A stretch of DNA of 22,096 nt, from assembly GCA_002842135.1 (NCBI GenBank), contig PHCD01000021.1:1-22096 (forward strand). Reading direction: 5' to 3'. This document shows, piece after piece, positions 16,024 to 22,096 of the stretch. The stretch comes from Betaproteobacteria bacterium HGW-Betaproteobacteria-8. Lineage in GTDB: Bacteria; Pseudomonadota; Gammaproteobacteria; Burkholderiales; Methylophilaceae. How positions within the stretch are numbered: the stretch's first letter is position 1; every line of letters begins with the position of its first letter. The notes under the pieces were generated by a model. The model was not told where the DNA came from. It did not search any database and saw only the letters and a program-made list of their open reading frames with translations. The position numbers and the translations under genes are program-made.

Positions 16024-18210
16024 ATGTCCCAAGCCATACTCAAAATCGCACTCGATGTGCCGCTCAACCGCCTGTTCGATTATCTGGATGGCGGCTTTGA
16101 TGTGGCCGTTGGCCAGCGCGTGCTGGTCAGCTTTGGCAGGCGCAAGCAAATCGGCTTGGTAGTGGCGCGGGCAGCCGAATCCGAGGTGCCGGCCGACAAG
16201 CTCAAACCCATTGAGCATGCCTATCTGGATGAGCCGGCGATTGATAAAGGCGTATTCCGGCTGCTCAAGTTCTGTGCGGATTATTACCATTACCCTTTCG
16301 GGCAGGCGTTACTTTCTGCCCTGCCCAGCCGTCTGCGGCAAACCGAGCCGGCTGTCAGCCGCAAACAATTCGCTTATGCATTGCTGCCGGCTGCCAGTAT
16401 CGATGCCATCCCCAAGCGCAAGGTGGTGCAGCACAAGATTTTCGTTGCGCTGCAAACCCAAGACGAGTTGACTGAAGCGATGTTGGCCAGCATTTCGTCC
16501 GGCTGGCGCAAGGCGGTGCAGGAGATGCAGGCAGCCAATCTGCTGCAGGCGCGCGAGGTACTGGCCGGCCTGAAGATGGGCGCCGGGCAATTGCCATCGC
16601 CGCCGTTGAATGCTGACCAGGCACAGGCTGTAGCGGCTATCAGCAGCGTACCACGGCAATTCAAGGCCTGGCTGTTGTATGGCATTACCGGCAGCGGTAA
16701 AACCGAGGTTTACATCCGGCTTATCGACCAGTTTCTTAAGGACAATAGCGGGCAGGTACTGGTACTGGTGCCGGAAATCAACCTGACCCCGCAGCTCAAG
16801 GCGCGTTTTCGCAGCCGATTGCCGCACTTGCCGCTGGTGTCGTTGCACAGCAATCTGAATGAGGGCGAACGGCTGCAGAACTGGCGTCTGGCACAATCGG
16901 GTCAGGCGCGCATCATTATCGGCACGCGGCTTTCGGTCTTTACGCCGCTGGCTGGTCTTAAGTTGGTCATCGTCGATGAAGAGCACGATGCCTCCTACAA
17001 GCAGCAGGACAGTATGCGTTACCATGCGCGCGACGTGGCGCTGGTACGGGCGCAGCACAACGACATCCCGATAGTATTGGGTTCTGCCACCCCTGCGTTG
17101 GAGACTTGGTACAATGCTCAGAGCGGCAAGTATGAGATGTTAGTACTTACCAACCGTGCTGTGGCCCAAGCGGAGTTGCCGCAGATTCGCTGCATCGATA
17201 CCACGCGCAATGTGCTGCAGGATGGGCTGTCGCAGATTCTGGTTGACGCCATGCGCGAACGCCTGACTCGCGGTGAGCAAAGCCTGTTGTTCATCAACCG
17301 GCGCGGTTATTCCCCCGTCCTGTTGTGCAGTGCCTGCCATTGGATTTCGCCCTGCATGCGTTGCAGTGCAAGGCTGGTGGTGCATCTGCGTCAGGGTCGT
17401 TTGCGCTGCCACCATTGCGGGCATGAGCAGAAAATCCCGCCCGCCTGCCCCAGTTGCGGCAATACCGATCTGCACCCGACCGGACATGGCACGCAAAGGC
17501 TGGAGCAGACCCTGGCGGCATTGATGCCGGAGTCGCGTATCCTGCGGGTGGATCGCGACAGTACCCAGCGCAAGCATGCACTCAACGAAATGCTGGATGC
17601 CGTACATGCCGGCGAAGTCGATATCCTGCTCGGTACGCAGATGCTGGCCAAAGGCCATGATTTTCCCAATCTCACGCTGGTCGGTGTCATCGATACCGAC
17701 AGTGCCTTGTTCAGCCCGGATTTTCGCGCAGCAGAACGATTGTTTTCACAATTGATGCAGGTCGCAGGCCGTGCAGGCCGTGCCGATAAGGCCGGCGAGG
17801 TGCTGATTCAAACCGCCTTCCCTGATCATGTATTATTCAATGCACTGCGTGAGCACGACTACCCTGCTTTTGCCAACAGCCTGCTGCAGGAACGCGAGAT
17901 TATGCAGTTCCCGCCCTACAGCTATGTTGCCTTGCTCAAAGCCGAGGCCAATGACTATGCGCTGGTGCAGCGTTTTCTCAGGTTTGCCGCCGATACTGCC
18001 CATACGCTGGATCAGAAAGTCACGGTTTATGACCCGGTGCGTCCGCAGATGGAACGCCTGAAAGGTATGGAACGTGGCCAGTTGCTGATGCATGCAGCCA
18101 GCCGCCAGCCTTTGCAAAGGCTGCTGCATCATCTGGTGGCTCAGCTAAGGGAGCATCCGCTCAATGCAAAGATACGCTGGGCGGTGGATGTGGATCCGCT
18201 TGAGTTTTAA
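16024..18210 (+). CDS. priA: Primosomal replication protein N' (PriA helicase)
   Basis: PriA is the 3'-5' helicase that reloads the replisome at stalled or repaired forks. The 728 residues are normal. The N-terminal DNA-binding domain opens ILKIALDVPLNRLFDYL. The helicase core shows Walker A GITGSGKT (220-227), DEEH (318-321) and GSATPALE, and the C-terminal helicase motifs include GTQMLAKGHDFPNLTLVGV and QVAGRAGRADK. Eight zinc-binding cysteines are present at about 435, 438, 444, 447, 462, 465, 475 and 478, so both zinc sites look intact. It diverges from argS with a 67-nt shared upstream region; no strong ribosome site is visible. A terminator lies just after the stop. Confidence 0.97.
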   Translation: MSQAILKIALDVPLNRLFDYLDGGFDVAVGQRVLVSFGRRKQIGLVVARAAESEVPADKLKPIEHAYLDEPAIDKGVFRLLKFCADYYHYPFGQALLSALPSRLRQTEPAVSRKQFAYALLPAASIDAIPKRKVVQHKIFVALQTQDELTEAMLASISSGWRKAVQEMQAANLLQAREVLAGLKMGAGQLPSPPLNADQAQAVAAISSVPRQFKAWLLYGITGSGKTEVYIRLIDQFLKDNSGQVLVLVPEINLTPQLKARFRSRLPHLPLVSLHSNLNEGERLQNWRLAQSGQARIIIGTRLSVFTPLAGLKLVIVDEEHDASYKQQDSMRYHARDVALVRAQHNDIPIVLGSATPALETWYNAQSGKYEMLVLTNRAVAQAELPQIRCIDTTRNVLQDGLSQILVDAMRERLTRGEQSLLFINRRGYSPVLLCSACHWISPCMRCSARLVVHLRQGRLRCHHCGHEQKIPPACPSCGNTDLHPTGHGTQRLEQTLAALMPESRILRVDRDSTQRKHALNEMLDAVHAGEVDILLGTQMLAKGHDFPNLTLVGVIDTDSALFSPDFRAAERLFSQLMQVAGRAGRADKAGEVLIQTAFPDHVLFNALREHDYPAFANSLLQEREIMQFPPYSYVALLKAEANDYALVQRFLRFAADTAHTLDQKVTVYDPVRPQMERLKGMERGQLLMHAASRQPLQRLLHHLVAQLREHPLNAKIRWAVDVDPLEF

Positions 18211-18220
18211 CCAGTCCCAG

Positions 18221-18242
18221 GCCGGCATGTGGCGGGCTTTTT
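18221..18242 (+). terminator. Terminator after priA
   Basis: GCCGGC (18221-18226) pairs with GCGGGC (18232-18237), with one G-G mismatch, around an ATGTG loop; TTTTT follows at once. It begins 10 nt after the priA stop. Confidence 0.7.
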
Positions 18243-18321
18243 GCGTTTTCATTTAATTATTTCTGGATTTTATCTTATTGATTATTAAATAGTTCGGTGA
18301 TAGCTTATTCAGCTGGTAGTT

Positions 18322-18341
18322 CCCGTTTTCCATAAAACGGG
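18322..18341. promoter_or_regulatory. Perfect 8-bp palindromic hairpin upstream of the HD-GYP gene
   Basis: CCCGTTTT (18322-18329) and AAAACGGG (18334-18341) are exact complements around CCAT. The hairpin lies 66 nt before the gene start in a 197-nt A/T-rich gap and is not followed by T's. It could be an operator or a leader hairpin. It does not match the GEMM c-di-GMP riboswitch. Confidence 0.45.
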
Positions 18342-18407
18342 TTGCTGTGGAGTTCTCTGTATTTAGTAATTAAGACGCTAATAAAAACCAAGAAATGGGC
18401 GGAATTA

Positions 18408-19700
18408 ATGAAAACGAGAATCAGCGGCAAGCAGATATGCATGTCCGACCTCATGTTCTCGATTTCCGAGGCTATGGATATCGCACATCACAAGCTTGCC
18501 TTGCACCAGTTACGCACTGCCTATATCTGCTGGAAAATGGCGGAAGAGGCTGCGCTCGCTCCCCTTCAAATCGAAAAGCTTTTTCTGGCGGCTATGTTGC
18601 ACGACATTGGCGCATTCACCGCGCTGGAGAAAATCAGCCATTACGAATTCGAGGCGGAAGATTGTGAACCGCATTGTCTGCGCGGTGAACTGATCTACAG
18701 CCAAGTGCCCTGGCTGGCCGCATCGGCAAGAATGGTGCGTTTGCACCATACTCCTTGGTGTTGTTGCAGCGAATCGATCGATGCGCCAGATGTGATGGAA
18801 GCGCAAATGTTGATGCTGGCGGAGATTCTGGAGCGTGAAATCGACCGGGACGTTTACATTCTTAATCAGTCTTCAGCGCTGCGGGAGACAATACACAGCA
18901 AGGCGGGCAAGATTATCCACATCAATGTGGTAGAGCTTTTCCTGCGCGTTTCGGAAAGCGAAGTGTTCTGGCTTGAACTGACGGCCCCACACCTGATGAC
19001 CTTTCTCAAATACAAGGGCCCGGTTCAGCATATCTACGGTGATACGGCGGCGGCGCTCAAGATGGAAGAATTCTTTACCGCCATCATTGATTTCCGCTCG
19101 AAATATACGGCTTCACATACGGCAGGGGTCAGTTCCTGTACGACCTCGCTAGGAGCATTGCTCGGTTTGTCCGAATCTGAAAGAGTGGAACTTGACTTGG
19201 CGGCCACCCTGCATGACCTCGGTAAAATTGGTGTGCCCAATGAGATTCTAGAAAAACCGGGAAAACTGACCCAGCAGGAATTTGCCATGATCAAGATGCA
19301 CAGTTATCTCACCTTCACATTGCTTGATTCGGTCAGGGGCCTGGAGGAAGTGGCGCGTATCGCTGGCAGTCACCATGAGAAGCTGGACGGTAGCGGTTAC
19401 CCATTCCGTATCGAAAGCGATGAAATATCTACCAGCTCCAGAATCGTCGCCGTTTCAGATGTGTTTACGGCGCTGGCCGAAGACCGGCCGTACAGGGCCG
19501 GGTTGTCTCCCAGGGAAATCAAGCGGATCATGAAAGACATGGTGACAAAACAGCATCTGGACGGTCGCATTGTCGATACCCTGTTAAGCAATGTCGATGA
19601 AGTGGTGAGTGCGATGAAGGCCCGGCAGGAGCAGTGGACCGAGCGTTATTACAGTGTGTTGTCCATGACCAACGGTTCATTGAGTACTTTGCGGCATTAG
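18408..19700 (+). CDS. Two-domain HD / HD-GYP phosphodiesterase
   Basis: A 430-residue soluble protein with two HD-type domains. The C-terminal one (about 215-400) is a full HD-GYP domain: H237, HDLGKIG (269-275), HHE (322-324) and DGSGYP (327-332), followed by DVFTALAEDRPYR. HD-GYP enzymes hydrolyse cyclic di-GMP. The N-terminal domain (about 15-150) has HHKLALHQLRTAYI, HDIGAF (65-70) and RLHHTPW (111-117), so it keeps HD ligands but lacks the GYP signature; it also has an unusual Cys-rich CCC at 118-120. No receiver, PAS or membrane segment is seen. The start is the ATG with GGGCGGA about 5 nt upstream; a TTG at 18342 would add 22 residues and swallow part of the leader hairpin. No partner gene is adjacent. 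Confidence 0.88.
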   Translation: MKTRISGKQICMSDLMFSISEAMDIAHHKLALHQLRTAYICWKMAEEAALAPLQIEKLFLAAMLHDIGAFTALEKISHYEFEAEDCEPHCLRGELIYSQVPWLAASARMVRLHHTPWCCCSESIDAPDVMEAQMLMLAEILEREIDRDVYILNQSSALRETIHSKAGKIIHINVVELFLRVSESEVFWLELTAPHLMTFLKYKGPVQHIYGDTAAALKMEEFFTAIIDFRSKYTASHTAGVSSCTTSLGALLGLSESERVELDLAATLHDLGKIGVPNEILEKPGKLTQQEFAMIKMHSYLTFTLLDSVRGLEEVARIAGSHHEKLDGSGYPFRIESDEISTSSRIVAVSDVFTALAEDRPYRAGLSPREIKRIMKDMVTKQHLDGRIVDTLLSNVDEVVSAMKARQEQWTERYYSVLSMTNGSLSTLRH

Positions 19701-19717
19701 TTATGGAGTAACTAATG
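19695..19717. repeat. Perfect 9-bp palindrome at the 3' end of the HD-GYP gene
   Basis: CATTAGTTA (19695-19703) and TAACTAATG (19709-19717) are exact complements around TGGAG. The left arm contains the HD-GYP stop codon TAG; the right arm ends with an ATG. The loop holds a GGAG ribosome-site word. No T-run follows, so a terminator is unlikely. Confidence 0.6.
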
Positions 19718-19756
19718 AAACCAAGATGGACCCTGTTCTGGTTTGAGCACAATTGA
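19715..19756 (+). CDS. Possible 13-residue ORF (leader peptide or microprotein)
   Basis: MKPRWTLFWFEHN is read from an ATG with GGAG 7 nt upstream (19705-19708), which is good spacing. The ATG sits in the right arm of a perfect palindrome, so the ribosome site would be in a hairpin loop. It lies between the HD-GYP stop and the outer-membrane protein gene. Such short frames arise by chance; translation is unproven. Confidence 0.22.
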   Translation: MKPRWTLFWFEHN

Positions 19757-19795
19757 AAGTGCCAGGCTGAACACCTGCCTCAGAGGGGTAAGGAA

Positions 19796-20545
19796 ATGAT
19801 GATGAAAAAAATCAGCACCAGCCGTAGTTTGATACTTGCCAGCTCGGTAGTTGGGTTACTTTGTTTCTGTGTCACAGCAGTCTCTGCGGATGAAGTGTCA
19901 AATGCCCGGTGGGTCGGTTTTTATGCCGGCGGCGAACTCGGCGCGGCTACCAGTGACCTGGACTGGAAGTACAAGAACGCCAATTGGTTCAACACGTTTG
20001 GCCCTGCCGTGCTAGGTACGGATTTTGACCATGATGCAAGCGGCGCTATCGGCGGTCTTTTTGCTGGCTACAATCATCAGGTCGATTCCTGGGTGTTTGG
20101 TTTTGAGGTCTCGGCAGCTGCAACTGACCTCAAGGAGCGGAAGGCAAGTCCGCTGTTTCCGACGGATGTCTATACTTCCGAGATCAATTGGCTAGCAAAG
20201 GTGACAGGGCGCGTAGGCTATGCTTGGGATCGCTGGCTTGTATTTGCCAAGGCTGGCTGGGCGGGAGCGGATGTTGAGCTGAAGCTGGACGACGATCAAT
20301 CGCAGATCCATGCGAAATCCGATGGGTTCGAGGATGGATGGACCGCAGGCATTGGTGCCGAGTACAGGCTCTACGATAGAGTTTCACTAGGCATTGTGTA
20401 CGACTTCGTTAATTTAGACATCGATAACAATAATGTGCGCTGTCCACGCTGCGGCACAGGGGTCGGGGCAGGCACACCGGTGGTGGATGCAGACATCGAT
20501 GTGCAGTCAATCATGCTGCGGCTGAGTATCCAGTTTCCTGATTAG
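19796..20545 (+). CDS. Outer-membrane beta-barrel protein (OmpA/Omp25-like porin family)
   Basis: A 249-residue precursor. The signal peptide spans about 1-31 (basic start, hydrophobic core ILASSVVGLLCFCVTAVSA, cut before DEV). The mature part has alternating amphipathic strands rich in Gly and aromatic residues: WVGFYAGGELGAAT, GAIGGLFAGYNHQV, LAKVTGRVGYAWDRWLVFAKAGWAGA and GWTAGIGAEYRLYDRVSLGIVYDFV. It ends in a strand with a C-terminal aromatic signal (LRLSIQFPD, two residues off the usual terminal Phe). This matches Omp25/31-like 8-strand barrels; the cargo or partner is unknown. A predicted loop near 213-222 holds CPRC, a CxxC pair unusual for such barrels. Three ATGs in a row follow AAGGA, so the exact start is uncertain by two residues. 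Confidence 0.85.
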   Translation: MMMKKISTSRSLILASSVVGLLCFCVTAVSADEVSNARWVGFYAGGELGAATSDLDWKYKNANWFNTFGPAVLGTDFDHDASGAIGGLFAGYNHQVDSWVFGFEVSAAATDLKERKASPLFPTDVYTSEINWLAKVTGRVGYAWDRWLVFAKAGWAGADVELKLDDDQSQIHAKSDGFEDGWTAGIGAEYRLYDRVSLGIVYDFVNLDIDNNNVRCPRCGTGVGAGTPVVDADIDVQSIMLRLSIQFPD

Positions 20546-20550
20546 CAAAA

Positions 20551-20580
20551 ACACCCAGCTCCGGTAGTGAGCTGGGTTTG
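20551..20580. terminator. Bidirectional terminator between the barrel gene and hemE
   Basis: ACCCAGCTC (20553-20561) pairs perfectly with GAGCTGGGT (20569-20577) around a 7-nt loop. A's on the left give a T-run (GTTTTTGC) when read on the minus strand after hemE; on the plus strand only TTT follows. It serves convergent genes. Confidence 0.85.
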
Positions 20581-20598
20581 CGCCATCAGGGCAGTAAA

Positions 20599-21663
20599 TC
20601 AAAGATGGTATTGCACGCTATGTTTGCGCACGGCCTCAAGCATCGCCGCTGCATTGTCTGGATGCGTCCACTGCGTAATTCCATGCCCCAGATTGAATAC
20701 ATGGCCGTTGCCCTTGCCATAACTGGCGAGGATGGCGGCAACTTCTTTCTCGATCGCTTCTGGGGTCGAAAGCAGGATGGCAGGGTCGAGGTTGCCTTGC
20801 AAGGCGACTTTGTCACCCACGCGTTTTCTTGCTTCACCGATATCCACGGTCCAGTCCAATCCCAGCGCGTCCGCGCCGATCTCGGCTTGTGCTTCCAGCC
20901 ATAAGCCGCCGCCCTTGGTGAAAACGATACGTGGCACGACACGGCCTTCGTTTTCGCGCGTCAGTCCGGCGACGATTTTTTCCATGTATTGCAGCGAGAA
21001 TTCCCGGTAGGCGTTATGTGCCAGTGCGCCGCCCCAGGAGTCGAAAATCATGACCGCCTGCGCGCCGGCCGCGATCTGCGCGTTGAGGTAGGCAGTGACG
21101 GTTTGTGCCGTGATGTCGAGAATGCGGTGCAGCAAGTCTGGCCGGGTGTAGGCCATGCGCTTGATGGTGAGGAAGTCGGTGCCGCCCTTGCCTTCTACCA
21201 TGTAGGTAGCGAGTGTCCATGGGCTGCCGGAGAAGCCGATCAGCGGCACGCGGCCATTGAGGGTTTTGCGGATCTGGCTGACGGCGTCGAATACATATTG
21301 CAGCTTGGCCATGTCCGGTATTGCGAGGTTCTGGATATCGGTTTCTTCACACAGCGCACGCTTGAACTTGGGGCCTTCGCCTTCGGCAAAATAGAGACCC
21401 AGACCCATGGCATCCGGCACCGTCAGGATGTCGGAAAACAGGATGGCGGCATCGATCAGTGGGTAGCGGTCCAGCGGCTGCAAGGTGACTTCGGTGGCGA
21501 AATCCGGGCTGGTGCACAGTTGCATGAAGCTGCCGGCGTTTTTGCGGCTCTCGCGATATTCCGGCAGGTAGCGCCCGGCCTGCCGCATCATCCAGACGGG
21601 TGTGTAATCGGTGGGCTGGCGCATCAGCGCGCGCAGAAAGGTGTCGTTCTTGAGTTGAGTCAT
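20599..21663 (-). CDS. hemE: Uroporphyrinogen decarboxylase
   Basis: HemE removes four carboxyl groups from uroporphyrinogen III to give coproporphyrinogen III in haem synthesis; it needs no cofactor. The 354 residues match the family. The substrate-binding N-terminal motif [16 protein letters not shown] is at about 22-37, and the catalytic aspartate is probably Asp78 in LFSDIL. Further blocks are [16 protein letters not shown] (about 139-154), FDSWGGAL and [10 protein letters not shown], and the end [17 protein letters not shown] is typical. The start ATG is the only one that fits the family N-terminus; the ribosome site is weak. gltD lies upstream on the same strand, but the 120-nt gap carries an inverted repeat and a TATAAT box, so hemE probably has its own promoter. 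Confidence 0.97.
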   Translation of the reverse strand: MTQLKNDTFLRALMRQPTDYTPVWMMRQAGRYLPEYRESRKNAGSFMQLCTSPDFATEVTLQPLDRYPLIDAAILFSDILTVPDAMGLGLYFAEGEGPKFKRALCEETDIQNLAIPDMAKLQYVFDAVSQIRKTLNGRVPLIGFSGSPWTLATYMVEGKGGTDFLTIKRMAYTRPDLLHRILDITAQTVTAYLNAQIAAGAQAVMIFDSWGGALAHNAYREFSLQYMEKIVAGLTRENEGRVVPRIVFTKGGGLWLEAQAEIGADALGLDWTVDIGEARKRVGDKVALQGNLDPAILLSTPEAIEKEVAAILASYGKGNGHVFNLGHGITQWTHPDNAAAMLEAVRKHSVQYHL

Positions 21664-21689
21664 TTATTTGCCGTCGGAAAATGCCGAAG

Positions 21690-21759
21690 AAAAAGCCATA
21701 CCCGAATTATAAAGCCTGGGTCGCTGATGGATCCAAATTAATTCGGTGTATGGCTTTTT
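21690..21759. terminator. Inverted repeat between gltD and hemE (likely gltD terminator)
   Basis: AAAAAGCCATAC (21690-21701) is exactly complementary to GTATGGCTTTTT (21748-21759), and CCGAATT (21702-21708) to AATTCGG (21740-21746), with a single-base TG/C irregularity between. The loop is about 31 nt. Read on the minus strand after gltD, the fold ends in TTTTTCTTC, as a terminator would. Confidence 0.6.
21706..21734 (-). promoter_or_regulatory. Putative hemE promoter (-10 box)
   Basis: The minus strand reads TATAAT at 21711-21706, a perfect sigma-70 -10 word, 43 nt before the hemE ATG. A -35 is weak (GGATCC at 17 nt spacing, or TTGGAT at 19 nt). The box lies inside the loop side of the gltD-hemE inverted repeat. 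Confidence 0.4.
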
Positions 21760-21783
21760 GTCGCTGGACGACAATATTGGAGC

Positions 21784-22096
21784 TTAGCGCGGCAGCGTTG
21801 ATGATCCCATGAGGAATTCATCGACAGCGCGTGCGCACTGACGGCCTTCGCGGATGGCCCAGACCACCAGCGATTGGCCGCGGCGCATGTCACCGGCGGC
21901 AAACACCTTGGGGCTGCTGGTCTGATAGCAGCCTTCGCCGTCAGTTGTGGCTTTGGCGTTGCCGCGGTTGTCCTTTTCCACACCGAAGGCATCCAGCACT
22001 TTCTGTACCGGGCTGACGAAGCCCATGGCGAGCAGCACCAGATCAGCCGGGATGGTGAATTCGGAACCGGCGATTTCCTGCATCCTGCCGTCTTTC
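21784..22096 (-). CDS. gltD: Glutamate synthase small subunit, C-terminal end (5' part cut by window)
   Basis: The last 103 or so codons of the NADPH-dependent small subunit of glutamate synthase, which passes electrons to GltB for making glutamate from glutamine and 2-oxoglutarate. Family blocks seen are [17 protein letters not shown], the second nucleotide-binding end [21 protein letters not shown], and the final [10 protein letters not shown]. The frame stays open to the right edge ([10 protein letters not shown]), so the internal ATG at 22083 is not the start. The Fe-S cysteines and the FAD-binding N-terminus lie outside the window. GltB, if adjacent, would also be to the right. Confidence 0.93.
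   Translation of the reverse strand, partial: KDGRMQEIAGSEFTIPADLVLLAMGFVSPVQKVLDAFGVEKDNRGNAKATTDGEGCYQTSSPKVFAAGDMRRGQSLVVWAIREGRQCARAVDEFLMGSSTLPR

Noticed and set aside
18211..18407. c-di-GMP riboswitch before the HD-GYP gene
   Set aside because: The leader has only a simple hairpin; the conserved GEMM core is not recognisable.

Overview
This window looks like chromosomal DNA of a betaproteobacterium, most likely of the Nitrosomonadales / Methylophilaceae type. That placement is an inference from gene order (atpD-atpC-glmU-glmS; argS-SPOR-dsbA-SDR divergent from priA; hemE next to gltD) and from protein wording I recognise. It cannot be fixed to a genus without a search. Most of the window is core housekeeping DNA. 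No tRNA, rRNA or CRISPR array was seen, and no gene-free stretch exceeds 300 bases.

Layout. Positions 1-1318 hold the end of the ATP synthase operon (atpD cut by the left edge, then atpC), closed by a clear terminator. Positions 1424-4641 hold glmU and glmS, which make UDP-GlcNAc precursors for the cell wall. The 3' end of glmS is the classical Tn7 target; no transposon is seen there, but a lone macro-domain (ADP-ribose binding) gene lies just downstream on the minus strand (4820-5305). ettA, an ABC-F translation factor, follows at 5446-7110.

Positions 7194-10590 are the accessory-looking part. They hold two tandem paralogous TM1112-like cupins (minus strand) and, divergent from them, an egtB-egtD pair for ergothioneine synthesis. 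A 153-bp MITE-like element with long imperfect terminal inverted repeats follows. It fills the gap between egtD and the convergent DUF427 gene and carries that gene's stop codon. Sampled lines of the egt genes are visibly more A/T-rich than ettA or priA.

Positions 10587-15956 are a minus-strand run read as argS, SPOR-domain protein, dsbA, short-chain dehydrogenase, metC-like PLP lyase, DUF427. The last three are tightly packed. priA diverges from argS and ends in a terminator at about 18240. It is followed by a two-domain HD / HD-GYP phosphodiesterase, a possible 13-residue ORF sitting in a perfect palindrome, and an outer-membrane beta-barrel protein. hemE and the C-terminal end of gltD occupy the right edge on the minus strand, separated by an inverted repeat that encloses a putative hemE -10 box.

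No single new multi-gene system is proven here. The best leads are the MITE-like element, the egtBD-cupin neighbourhood (including a Ser-to-Cys change in the EgtD histidine pocket), the macro-domain cargo gene downstream of glmS, and the palindrome plus tiny ORF between the HD-GYP and barrel genes.
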